In this document: piece after piece, positions 41,332 through 50,368 of the stretch | Layout of the letters: each line of letters opens with the position of its first letter | Position numbering within the stretch: position 1 is the stretch's first letter | From: Microvirga zambiensis WSM3693 | Lineage (GTDB): Bacteria; Pseudomonadota; Alphaproteobacteria; Rhizobiales; Beijerinckiaceae | Length of the DNA: 64,000 nucleotides | Reading direction: 5' to 3' | NCBI RefSeq assembly: GCF_016735695.1 | Contig: NZ_JAERQD010000004.1 | Coordinates: 140,724-204,723, forward strand | Notes under the pieces: model-generated | Database searches by the model: none | Seen by the model: the letters and a program-made list of their open reading frames with translations, nothing else | What the model was told of the DNA's origin: nothing | Position numbers and translations under genes: made by a program

Positions 41332-43338
41332 CTATCCGTCTATTGCTCCAGAAGCGGCCTTGAGGCGGGAGGTCAAAGATAATTTACTCTCCATGGACTC
41401 AACGAGAGTTCGCGCAAATGTCGCTGTCATATGATGGCTATCGCGGTACACAAAAACGCCGCCTATTATTGTTGGACAGGAGGTAGCCCGGCAAAAGTGC
41501 TCAGAAAAATCGAGTGACGGCACCTTCAGCCGTTGTGCCGCAGCAAGCGTCAGATCCGGCCTGAAGACAGATGCCCGATCAGGGATACATGCGCCCTGCC
41601 AATTCTCGTTCGTCGCAAAGCATTTGCCGGGCTCGAATTGTAGCCAGGGAGTCGAAGCAACGGCTTGGACATTCAACCCAATGTCAAGAAGGCGCTGCCA
41701 TGCATTTCCCATGCCTTCCACCACCGAGGCAGGATATGCAGGCGACTGCGAGATGAGCACCACGTCCGGCCGCTCCCGAGCGAGCCAGGCGAGAACGTTC
41801 TTCGACCATTCTGCACATTCGCTATAGGGGCGCTTGAGTGTCGGGCTGTACACGGCCTCGAGCGAGAACAAGCAGGCGGATTTCGCTACACCACGGAAAA
41901 AAACCGATTGCCGCCGGGCCATCTCTTCGAATGTCGGAAACCAATGCGTGGCGTGGGAATCCCCAAGCATGACGATCTTCAGCTTGCTCTTCGGATCCCC
42001 GTAATCGCAGCTCAAGACCTCGGTTCGGCTTTGGTTTTGATGGCACTTGCTGGCATAGGCCGCCGGAACGTCCTTCCTGGCCATCGCAGGCTGCGGTGCA
42101 GCGCGTGCAAGATCCTCCTGACGCCAGTCGTAACCTGGATCCTGCATGGCAACCGCCCCTCGCGGCAACCCTCCGGCGACCCCGGTGTCAGGAAAGCTGT
42201 CCCTCCATGCCAGGTAGCCCACCCCGGGGCCGACGATAAGAATTATCCCAGCCAAGCCTGCGGCCAAGGACCGATTGACCGAAGCTCCGCCGGTGCGGAA
42301 AGGATCCTCGACATAGACTTTGCTCAGATGAGCCAAGGCCACGGAGACGATGAGGAGGACAAGGCCGGACAGCGGTCCGATCGACCGACCTGTCACCTCG
42401 CCGAAGAGGATGATGACGGGCCAATGCCAAAGGTAGAGCGAGTAGGATATATCGCCGAGATACTGGAACGGGCGTGCATTCAGAACCGGGCTGACCGACC
42501 AGCGTGACAAGGCGCCGCTGGACCTGATCACGGCGGCCGCCCCGAACGTTGGCAATATGGCTGCGTAACCGGGAAAACTAGTCTCGTCGCTATAAGCAAG
42601 ACACGCGACGACGATCGCGCCAAGGCCGGCGCCCCCGAGCGCTGCGCGGGCAGGTTGGGAGAGAGGCTTTCTCGCCTGAAAGACGGCCAGCGCCCCCCCG
42701 AGAGCGAGCTCCCAGGCCCGGGTGGTGGTGGCAAAATAGGCCACGCCCGGATTGAGGGGTGTCAGCCAGATCGAATAGAGAAGCGATCCCAGTCCGATCA
42801 GGCCGATGAACCACCCGAAGGCTGCGCGGCGGCTGATTGTTTTCCCTCGCGCAAGATAGAGGATGGGAAGGAGGATCAGGGGCCAGGCGATGTAGTATTG
42901 CTCTTCGACCGAAAGCGACCAGAAGTGGTTCATCGGCCCCCTGGCGTCATCGGCCAGATAGTCCACCGCTTGAGCGGCCAGGAACCAGTTCTGGACGTAC
43001 AAGGCGCTGGCGACGAGGCTGCCGGTAATGTCCGACCATTGTGCCCTCGCGAAGAAGGGGATCGAGAGGGCCACCGCCAGCGATACGACGGTTGCGGCAG
43101 GCAGAAGGCGCCGGATACGCCGGGCATAGAAGGCCGGAATGTCGATCCTGCCGGTGCCCTCGAACTCCTTGAAGAGGGAACCAGTGATTAGGTAGCCGGA
43201 TATGACGAAGAAGACGTCGACGCCCACATAGCCGCCCGGCAGCGCGCTCGGCCATATGTGATAGACGAGAACGGCCAGCACCGCCACGGCACGAAGGCCT
43301 TGAATTTCGGGAACAAGCTGGTGGCGGGCGGATAGCAT
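41332..43338 (-). CDS. Acyltransferase-3/SGNH domain O-acetyltransferase (OafA type)
   Basis: A 668-residue protein. Residues about 1-370 are the ten-helix acyltransferase-3 domain: LVPEIQGLRAVAVLAVLVYH with the catalytic His, YVGVDVFFVISGYLITG, and a SLSVEEQYYIAWPLIL block. Residues about 430-650 are a periplasmic SGNH domain: IVMLGDSHATHWFP (Ser), and FVYRDSHHMTATFA (Asp-His). Such proteins O-acetylate lipopolysaccharide or other surface glycans, taking acetyl from the cytoplasm. It opens the glycan island on the reverse strand. 41150-41331 shows nothing. Confidence 0.93.
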   Translation of the reverse strand: MLSARHQLVPEIQGLRAVAVLAVLVYHIWPSALPGGYVGVDVFFVISGYLITGSLFKEFEGTGRIDIPAFYARRIRRLLPAATVVSLAVALSIPFFARAQWSDITGSLVASALYVQNWFLAAQAVDYLADDARGPMNHFWSLSVEEQYYIAWPLILLPILYLARGKTISRRAAFGWFIGLIGLGSLLYSIWLTPLNPGVAYFATTTRAWELALGGALAVFQARKPLSQPARAALGGAGLGAIVVACLAYSDETSFPGYAAILPTFGAAAVIRSSGALSRWSVSPVLNARPFQYLGDISYSLYLWHWPVIILFGEVTGRSIGPLSGLVLLIVSVALAHLSKVYVEDPFRTGGASVNRSLAAGLAGIILIVGPGVGYLAWRDSFPDTGVAGGLPRGAVAMQDPGYDWRQEDLARAAPQPAMARKDVPAAYASKCHQNQSRTEVLSCDYGDPKSKLKIVMLGDSHATHWFPTFEEMARRQSVFFRGVAKSACLFSLEAVYSPTLKRPYSECAEWSKNVLAWLARERPDVVLISQSPAYPASVVEGMGNAWQRLLDIGLNVQAVASTPWLQFEPGKCFATNENWQGACIPDRASVFRPDLTLAAAQRLKVPSLDFSEHFCRATSCPTIIGGVFVYRDSHHMTATFARTLVESMESKLSLTSRLKAASGAIDG

Positions 43339-43816
43339 ATTTCAGAATTCACCAGACAGAGCGAGCTTGATACTAAGAAGAGTGGCCTCCTTGCAAGCTT
43401 ATAGAGTGGAATACGATGAGGCCGCCACGCAATAATTGCAACAAGTATGAAGCACCATAGCAACGGCGCTAGGGCGTCGTAATCCTGTTGGGAGCAGTCG
43501 ACAGAATAGGCTCGTTGTGCTTGGAACTGTGGCTTCAACGGGATTGACGGTCGGGTGCCCGAGATATTCTCTGCATCCAGTCTCGATGACGAGCCTTAGC
43601 ACCCCCTGGAATTCGCGCCACCGCTGGTGGTGAAGTTTAACCCAGGCCTCTTCTTCGAGTGAGTTGTCGTCTGGAGATCGCTGTTCCGTAGGAGGTTGCC
43701 CCCCTGGGCAATGAGATGCGTCTACATGGCGCGGAAGCGAGCTGGTCAGCAAATCTCCTCTCGGTCTTACGGTGGACCACCGCTGCACTCCACTACTGCG
43801 AGGGCACACAGCAATT

Positions 43817-43963
43817 CTAGCGCCCCGACAACGTCTTGAGCCTGTATCGCAGCACAACAGCGCCAAGGCGGACGATCTCCACCGGATCGCGGGCGAGGCG
43901 AAATTGCTTGGAGTGTCGGACGGCCGGACTGTTGCCCGCCTGGCAGACTTTTGCGATGGCCAG
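43817..43963 (-). pseudogene. Decayed solitary vapB antitoxin gene
   Basis: The reverse strand from CTG 43963 to TAG 43817 reads AIAKVCQAGNSPAVRHSKQF, RLARDPVEIVRLGAVVLRYR, aligning almost throughout with the intact VapB (VVAKVFRSGNSQAVRLPKQF RLTSDEVEIFRRGDEIVLRE). The start ATG has become CTG and the toxin-binding tail is lost; no vapC follows. The operator is also recognisable at 43974-43995. The rest of 43339-44234 has no convincing gene. Confidence 0.75.
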
Positions 43964-43973
43964 CGCCTCACCC

Positions 43974-43995
43974 GTATCTATCTTGATGTATATAC
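43974..43995. promoter_or_regulatory. Degenerate VapB operator next to the dead vapB
   Basis: GTATCTATCT-TG-ATGTATATAC. The right arm equals the intact vapBC operator 10/10; the left arm matches 7/10, with the same 2-bp centre. Confidence 0.55.
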
Positions 43996-44234
43996 AAAAG
44001 CGGGCAACTTCGAGGGCTCGTTGCTCCTAGACAGTTAACATTTAAGCTTAGCCCAAAACTTTACCAAGCGGCCTAGTTTACAGAGCTTATCAGTTCGAGG
44101 CTAAGGTTGGCTTAAGGTCCAGCTGGGAGCCAAATTCCTTTGCTTACCGATGCAACAGATATATAGGTTCCGGCTTTGCCCAAGCCCTTCAATCCATATG
44201 TGCCCCCCTGGCGGCCGGGATGTGATCCTCACAG

Positions 44235-46151
44235 ATGAGCATTGCACAGAACCTCAAGCGTATCCTTCCGACGGAGGCGCGAACCCTAATCAAGCGGAGG
44301 TTCCCGGAGCCGGTTAGGAAGCTTGCAATTGGTTTGGATTCAATCCCCCTGGTATTGAATGGCCAAGCCTGGGACCGGTTTCAGCAGCCGAATCCCAACC
44401 GAGAGCCCCACCCCTTGTTTTCCAAGATTTGGTCGGGGTTCGGCGAGCGAGCCGCCAGGGAACTCGAACTTTCCAAGCCTTTGGCTCAGCGCGAGCGGAC
44501 GACCTTGGCCGCGACGGCATGGTCACTCGCGAAGTGGTATGCCTTTAATGGAAATTACGGCGCCACGCTCGAGAACCTAGTTCTCATGACGACGGCCTTC
44601 CCCCGAATGCGCCGCAATGTCTACACCCAGCTCATGATGGTCGAATGCCTGCTCCGCCTCGACCGTCCGGACGAGGCTCAAGCATGGCTGCAATGGGCCT
44701 CGAAACACACAAGGATGCGGGCGGAGTTCTATTTCTCGGCCGCGAATATCTGCCACGCGCTGGCCGGCCGGGCCGGATCGGTGCGCTTAGCCGATGCCGA
44801 GCGCCTGGCATGGCTGAACAAGGTCTACGAGGAAAGTGGATTTTCGAAAGTCAGCCTGCTGAACGATGATGCGCCCTTGAGCATCGAGAACCTCACCGTT
44901 GCTCATCCGCGCCCTACGGAGGCATCGGCGAAGCTCAGCGTTCTAGTTCCCGCCTATAACTGCGCCGATACTCTCCCGATCGCCCTGAACAGCGTCCTCA
45001 ATCAGACGTGGCGCAATCTGGAAGTCCTCGTGGTCGATGACAAGAGCCCGGATGGGACCTGGCAGGTCATCCAGCACTTTGCGGGACGCGACAGCCGTGT
45101 CATTCCGTTGCGACATGAACAAAACGGCGGTGCATACGCGGCGAGGAATACAGCACTCGCTCATGCGACGGGAGACTTCGTTACCGTTCACGATGCGGAT
45201 GACTGGTCGCACCCGGAAAAGTTCGCCGCACAGATGCTTCATGCAACCTCCCGCCCGGACGGCATCAGCACAACAATCGGCGTTCGTGTCGCAAACGATC
45301 TCCGCTTCGACGTCAAGGCCAATATGGCCGGAATGCTCATGGAGAACACCTCATCGCTGCTCGTGAGAAGGCAAACTTTGGCTGATCTCGGCGGCTGGGA
45401 TGTCACGCGGCTCGGAGCGGACTCGGAGTTGTACGAGCGCATCCGAGCACGGCACAATCTCGTGCCGAACAAGCTCTTTCCCGCAACGCCATTGACTCTC
45501 ATCCTGTTCAGCGGCTCTTCGCTCACCCAGACCAAGGCTGCCGGGATCGCGACCGTGAACTATGGGGCGCGGCGCCAGTACAAGGAGGCTTATCGCTTCT
45601 GGCATGCGACGGAGATGGCAAAGCCCGAGCCCGACTTGCGCATGACGCCGGACCGGCGCTTTCCGGCCCCCCGGATCATCCTGGGACATCGGGAGCCTAT
45701 CCAGGACATCGACGTCATCGTCGTCGGGAACTTCGCCGATGCGTCCCGGTCCTTCGAGCAAGACGTCGGCCGCTGGCAGACGCTGACGGAAGCTGGCCTT
45801 AAACTCGGCCTCGTTCATTGGCCAAGCTTCAGGCGTGCCGAGTCCAACATCATGCCGCCGGTCCGCGCTGCCCTTGCGGCCGCTCTCGTCGTGAATATCG
45901 TTCCCGGTGAAAATGCCTCATGCAAAGCGGCTATCCTCCTTGATGCCGCTCTCCTCGACGATCCGCCATCGCCGCTACCGGTCATCGCGGCCGAGCGCCT
46001 ATACGTTGTCAGCGATAACACACCTTCGACCCTCCAGGCAGAAGCTGCGGCACAGTATTTCGGATGCGCTCCGCTCCTCGTCGACGAAGCCGGATTGATC
46101 CGTGCCTTGAATAGCCTCAAGCCCGTCGCGCCAGAGGTGACTGACTCGTAG
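44235..46151 (+). CDS. Glycosyltransferase family 2 with helical N-terminal domain
   Basis: A 638-residue protein. Residues about 70-210 are helical and TPR-like (AWSLAKWYAFNGNYGATLEN, YTQLMMVECLLRLDRPDEAQ). The GT2 domain begins at about 234: KLSVLVPAYNCADTLPIALN, LVVDDKSPDGTWQV, and VHDADDWSHPEKF carrying the DxD metal-binding motif. A C-terminal 150-residue region is unassigned. It is a paralogue of the convergent gene at 46219-47802. The target is probably a surface polysaccharide or glycoprotein. Confidence 0.88.
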   Translation: MSIAQNLKRILPTEARTLIKRRFPEPVRKLAIGLDSIPLVLNGQAWDRFQQPNPNREPHPLFSKIWSGFGERAARELELSKPLAQRERTTLAATAWSLAKWYAFNGNYGATLENLVLMTTAFPRMRRNVYTQLMMVECLLRLDRPDEAQAWLQWASKHTRMRAEFYFSAANICHALAGRAGSVRLADAERLAWLNKVYEESGFSKVSLLNDDAPLSIENLTVAHPRPTEASAKLSVLVPAYNCADTLPIALNSVLNQTWRNLEVLVVDDKSPDGTWQVIQHFAGRDSRVIPLRHEQNGGAYAARNTALAHATGDFVTVHDADDWSHPEKFAAQMLHATSRPDGISTTIGVRVANDLRFDVKANMAGMLMENTSSLLVRRQTLADLGGWDVTRLGADSELYERIRARHNLVPNKLFPATPLTLILFSGSSLTQTKAAGIATVNYGARRQYKEAYRFWHATEMAKPEPDLRMTPDRRFPAPRIILGHREPIQDIDVIVVGNFADASRSFEQDVGRWQTLTEAGLKLGLVHWPSFRRAESNIMPPVRAALAAALVVNIVPGENASCKAAILLDAALLDDPPSPLPVIAAERLYVVSDNTPSTLQAEAAAQYFGCAPLLVDEAGLIRALNSLKPVAPEVTDS

Positions 46152-46218
46152 GTCAGGTTCGCGCGTCGATCGGCCGAGTGCGAAGAAGAGACGGCTCCCG
46201 TCGCGGTTGCGGGCGCGC

Positions 46219-47802
46219 TCAATCCCGAACGGTCTGGGCGGGGAGCAGACTTTCCGGAACCGGAAACGGACGCCTATCAAGCGGAAAAGGCATTTGGGGT
46301 CTCTCCGCGGTCTCGTGCCAGAGTCCGAAGGACCGTCGATAGGCGCTGCGCACGGGGCTGAAGAGCCCCATCTCGCTGTCGATAGCGAAGACTCCGCCGC
46401 CGGAGAGAGTTGCCTCCGACCAGTTCACGAACGACAGCAGCTTGCCGATCCTCACGATGCTGTGCCGCCCGAAGGCCCGCTCCATTCGAAGATGGAATTC
46501 CCCATCGCCAGCCGCACGGACCGAGTCGTACCACCCGATCCTTTCGATCACTGCGCCGCGCCTGTACATCAGAGATGAAGCATCCGGCCGAAGATAGCCG
46601 TTCAACGCCCGGAATCCGCGCTCCCGCGAGCAGCGGATGTGTTCAACCCAGGTCGCAACCGCCGACCGGTTTCTTTGCAGTTCGGCGACAGCGCTCGCGA
46701 TCTTCTGAGGGTGAGCCCAATCGTCGGCATCCTGATTGGTGACAAAGTCGCCCGTCGCGGCAGCTAGAGCCGTGTTGCGAGCAACGAAGGCGCCTGAATT
46801 CTGCGCCAGCGCGATCAGGCGAAAACGCGGATCGGCGTCACAGAACCGGACGGCGATCGGGGCGGTTTCGTCGTCGCTGCTGTCGTCGACGATGATGACC
46901 TCGAGATCCCGGTAGGTTTGGCTGCGCAACGATTCCAGGGCGTAGGATAGGGTCCGCGCACTGTTGTAGGCGGGCATCAGGATCGAGACCAGCGGCCCCC
47001 GTACGGGAGCCGCCATATCGAGGGCCGCCCTGAGGTTGTCGCAGCAGAGCGGCGCATGCGCATCTTTCAGAGCAACCGGATCGAGACCTTGTCGGGCAAG
47101 AACGGCGTTGATACCTTCCGTCTGGAGATCATAACGGCCGCTCCAGAAATGAATCTGCGCATCAAGAATGTCGATCTTGGACCTGTTCCTGTCGCTGCGC
47201 GCCTCGCCCCTGAGGGCAGTCTCAAGCTCGTGCGCCTCTGCGACCATGCCTCTGGACCGGAGGTGATGAGCGCACTTCAGGATGATGTCGAAATGGCTCG
47301 CGGTCAGCGATACCCTATGGTCCAGGATGTACCTCAGTGCCGCCTTGCCGGTGGCCGGGCCCAGATTCTCGGCAAATAGGAATACCTTCGCCAGGAACGC
47401 CGCGGCGTCCTCGCTTTCCGGCTCCTTCAGAACGGTCCCGATGATGTGCCCGACCAGATCGAAGCGCTTCAGATTGGCCGCGGCCAAGAGATAGAGATTT
47501 CGGCAGTCGAGATCCTGCCTGGGCTCCACGGGCATCGTCTCGTAGACCTGGACGAGCTCCTCGAACCGATGAGCCGCGAGGAGCGCGTTGAGCAGAGCGC
47601 GCCATGCTCGCACCGTATTCGGTTTGGCGTGGAGCAGATATTCGGCTGCCCGGTTGAAATTGCCCGCTTCGAGGAGCGCTCCGGCCCGGCCCAAAACCGC
47701 CGTCCGGCGGTTCAGCGACATCGCTCTCAGCTGAAACAGCACCCTCCTGAGAAGATCGTTCTGCTTAAGGCGAGTGGCGGTTCGCCGGAGGAGATGTTTC
47801 AT
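46219..47802 (-). CDS. Glycosyltransferase family 2 with TPR-like N-terminal domain
   Basis: A 527-residue protein of the same layout as the convergent neighbour. An N-terminal repeat region (about 35-260: AGALLEAGNFNRAAEYLLHA, LLNALLAAHRFEELVQVYET) precedes a GT2 domain from about 273 (VSILMPAYNSARTLSYALES, VIIVDDSSDDETAPI, NQDADDWAHPQKI with the DxD). The TPR-like part may dock to a complex or acceptor protein. ATG 47802 starts it. Confidence 0.88.
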   Translation of the reverse strand: MKHLLRRTATRLKQNDLLRRVLFQLRAMSLNRRTAVLGRAGALLEAGNFNRAAEYLLHAKPNTVRAWRALLNALLAAHRFEELVQVYETMPVEPRQDLDCRNLYLLAAANLKRFDLVGHIIGTVLKEPESEDAAAFLAKVFLFAENLGPATGKAALRYILDHRVSLTASHFDIILKCAHHLRSRGMVAEAHELETALRGEARSDRNRSKIDILDAQIHFWSGRYDLQTEGINAVLARQGLDPVALKDAHAPLCCDNLRAALDMAAPVRGPLVSILMPAYNSARTLSYALESLRSQTYRDLEVIIVDDSSDDETAPIAVRFCDADPRFRLIALAQNSGAFVARNTALAAATGDFVTNQDADDWAHPQKIASAVAELQRNRSAVATWVEHIRCSRERGFRALNGYLRPDASSLMYRRGAVIERIGWYDSVRAAGDGEFHLRMERAFGRHSIVRIGKLLSFVNWSEATLSGGGVFAIDSEMGLFSPVRSAYRRSFGLWHETAERPQMPFPLDRRPFPVPESLLPAQTVRD

Positions 47803-47941
47803 CGGGGATGGTCAGCCTGTTGCACATGAGGCGCGAGACTTATCATCCGGGCGGACGGCGGGGCAAGCCGCGCGGCGCCAGGCGCTTCTGCGCTCCTCCC
47901 GCCTGCCAATCCGCTGATCCTTCATTGACTTTGGGGTATTT

Positions 47942-50230
47942 ATGTTACAGGCCCTTGGTTCCATGAGGGCCGGAGCAGCGCTGGCGCCACAGATCGTAAT
48001 GGGAACGATGAGAGCTCTTCTGAAGGCCGCGCTTTCCGGAATCCCCTGGCCCGTAAGACGGATGATGAAGGCCGTCGTGCCAGGTGGCTTCGTCCAGGCA
48101 ACGGCCAAGCTTGTCGCGCCGCCTATCCAGGCTCCCCCACCTGCACCCGTCCCGAAAGAGCCGCCACGGAAGGACATTGCGCGCCTTCTGTTCGATCCCC
48201 GTTGGTACGTCAGCCGGCATCCTGAGGTGCCAGCCGATCACGACGAAGCTTACAAGCACTATCAGACGAATGGGAGGCTGGCGGGCCACTCGCCGACCCC
48301 GTTGTTCGCCGATGTTCCCCTTCCCGTGCGCACGACGCTGCCGCAAGAGCATCTCTTCCGCGCGACGGCTTCCCCGATCCTCTCCCGCATGCCGCCGACG
48401 CAGTACCTGGAACTCTACCGCTTCCGCGAGAAGCGCACGGTCTATCGACCCAGCACCACGCTCGCCGAGTATCTCCGGCGCGCCATGATTAAGCCTGACT
48501 TGATCGGGCCCGATCTGACCGAGTATGACCTTCGGATCGTCGCGTATATGGACGGCGAGAAGAAGAGGTTCTCCGCTGACAATATCGAAGCATCTCAGGC
48601 AGACTTAGTCTCGATTGTCCTGGTCGCCGCCGATGATGTTGGGGTGCTGGAAGATACGATTGTCTCGGTTCTGATACAGTCCCATGAAAACTGGGAACTG
48701 ATCGTCGCGAATATCGGGGACCGCGCGGAGGCCGACGCGGTTGTCTGCCAGTTCGACGATGCCCGCATCAAGCGCTTGCCGCTCGATGGGTACATCACAG
48801 CCGGTCAGGCGCGGAATGCCTGTGTCGCAGCGTCATCAGGCAATCTCATCGCCTATCTCGCCCCGACTACCTTATGGGATCCCGACTGCCTTCTTGTCCT
48901 GCGCAACCGCATGCGTGCGACCGGTGCCCGTGCGAGTTACGGAGCGCAGGTCGTTTGGAACGGCTTCGATGCCGATTCCCGCCTGGGCTGGTCCTTCAAA
49001 TCCATCCGGTTCTCGCCGTTCAACCGCAGCCTGATCGAGAATCTGGACACCCTATCCACGACGGTTCTGATCCATGACCGCTCCCTTTTCGACGAGGTCG
49101 GGCCCTTTGACGACTCGTTGAGCGGTCATGTGGATTGGGATTGGATCACGAGGATGACGGAAGCGACGCGCCCCGAGGCGGCTCCGTGCCTGCTCGGCCA
49201 CCACTTTCTGCCGCAGCGGAATGAAAGTATTACATCCGAGACGTCCGTCGAAAGCGTAGCAAGGGAACGGGACGGTGAGGTCGCGGCTCTGCGGGAGGCC
49301 AGGGCCAAACTCGCCGCGAGGGCAGACTGGTCGCAGCCCTTCATGACGACGGACGGACGCGAACACCTGGCGTTCTCGATCAGCCGCACGGTGCGGGCCG
49401 CTCGAAGGGGGAAGCTGGCCGGCCTGCCGGCCGAGCGCGTGCAGATCCTCATCCCGAATTACGAATCCCTCGACGAACTCGCGATGTGCCTTGCCTCAAT
49501 CGCCGAACACACCCCCTCACCATACAACGTACTGGTCGTCGACAACGGATCGTCCGATGAGACCTATGCGCGCCTCGAAAGCATGATTGCGTCGCTCGAC
49601 CATGCCAGCCTCCTTCGCGAGACGAGCGCCTCGGGCTTCTCCATTGCCGTCAATCGGGGCCTTGCCGAGCTTGCCGACAGGAACGACAAGATCCTCATCC
49701 TGAACAACGACACCTTGGTGACGCCCGATTGGCTCGACGAGCTGAGATACGTCCTGTTCAAGCACGAGGGCGCGGGCATGGCGGTTCCCCGACAGGTGAT
49801 CCCGGCCGGAACCAAGGCCCTCAAGCTTCACATGCCGGCGGCCGACACCCGCTTCGAATGCGACATCAACCTTTCGAGCCAGCACGACAACATCCTCGAT
49901 CCGGACTTCGACCCGGACGACAACCTCGTCGAGCTCGGCTTCGCCCCCCTGTTCTGTGGCCTGATCCGGCCGGAGACGATCAAGGCCCTCGGCGGCTTGG
50001 ATGAGCGCAACGGGCCCCATTATCGCTCAGACTGGATCTTCTGCGAAGCCCTGCGGCGGATCCTCAATCAGAGGATTCTCTATACGCCTCACAGCAAGAT
50101 TTATCATCTTCAGGGCGTTGCGACACGGGTGAGGGACACCTCAACGCAATTACGGCTTGATCAGTCCAGCGTAGCGCAGCCTGCACCTGATGCCAGAGCG
50201 AAACCCGATCACCAATCGGAGCGCCCATGA
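47942..50230 (+). CDS. Tandem GT2 glycosyltransferase, first domain apparently inactive
   Basis: A 762-residue protein. Around residue 80 is FDPRWYVSRHPEVPADHDEA ... HYQTNGRLAGHSPTPLF, a module common in large rhizobial glycan proteins. A first GT2-fold domain covers about 220-430; where the DxD is expected it reads AYLAPTTLWDPDCL, lacking the acids. A second covers about 500-720: RVQILIPNYESLDELAMCLA, VVDNGSSDETYARL, ILNNDTLVTPDWL, RSDWIFCEALRR. The second domain looks active. Initiation at ATG 47942. Confidence 0.87.
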   Translation: MLQALGSMRAGAALAPQIVMGTMRALLKAALSGIPWPVRRMMKAVVPGGFVQATAKLVAPPIQAPPPAPVPKEPPRKDIARLLFDPRWYVSRHPEVPADHDEAYKHYQTNGRLAGHSPTPLFADVPLPVRTTLPQEHLFRATASPILSRMPPTQYLELYRFREKRTVYRPSTTLAEYLRRAMIKPDLIGPDLTEYDLRIVAYMDGEKKRFSADNIEASQADLVSIVLVAADDVGVLEDTIVSVLIQSHENWELIVANIGDRAEADAVVCQFDDARIKRLPLDGYITAGQARNACVAASSGNLIAYLAPTTLWDPDCLLVLRNRMRATGARASYGAQVVWNGFDADSRLGWSFKSIRFSPFNRSLIENLDTLSTTVLIHDRSLFDEVGPFDDSLSGHVDWDWITRMTEATRPEAAPCLLGHHFLPQRNESITSETSVESVARERDGEVAALREARAKLAARADWSQPFMTTDGREHLAFSISRTVRAARRGKLAGLPAERVQILIPNYESLDELAMCLASIAEHTPSPYNVLVVDNGSSDETYARLESMIASLDHASLLRETSASGFSIAVNRGLAELADRNDKILILNNDTLVTPDWLDELRYVLFKHEGAGMAVPRQVIPAGTKALKLHMPAADTRFECDINLSSQHDNILDPDFDPDDNLVELGFAPLFCGLIRPETIKALGGLDERNGPHYRSDWIFCEALRRILNQRILYTPHSKIYHLQGVATRVRDTSTQLRLDQSSVAQPAPDARAKPDHQSERP

Positions 50231-50368
50231 TGCCATTTCAATCTCGATTTACGCGGACAGATACGTCAATCAAACGTTGCGAACACAAGGCAGAACAGGC
50301 GGTGGGAGGCTCGGCAGTCCAGACCCACAGACTAGTGACCGCTTTCGGATCAACATACTGATACCGCC

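Noticed and set aside
43399..43971. Reverse-strand 190-codon frame
   Set aside because: It runs in a different frame from the recognisable vapB remnant and has no family marks.
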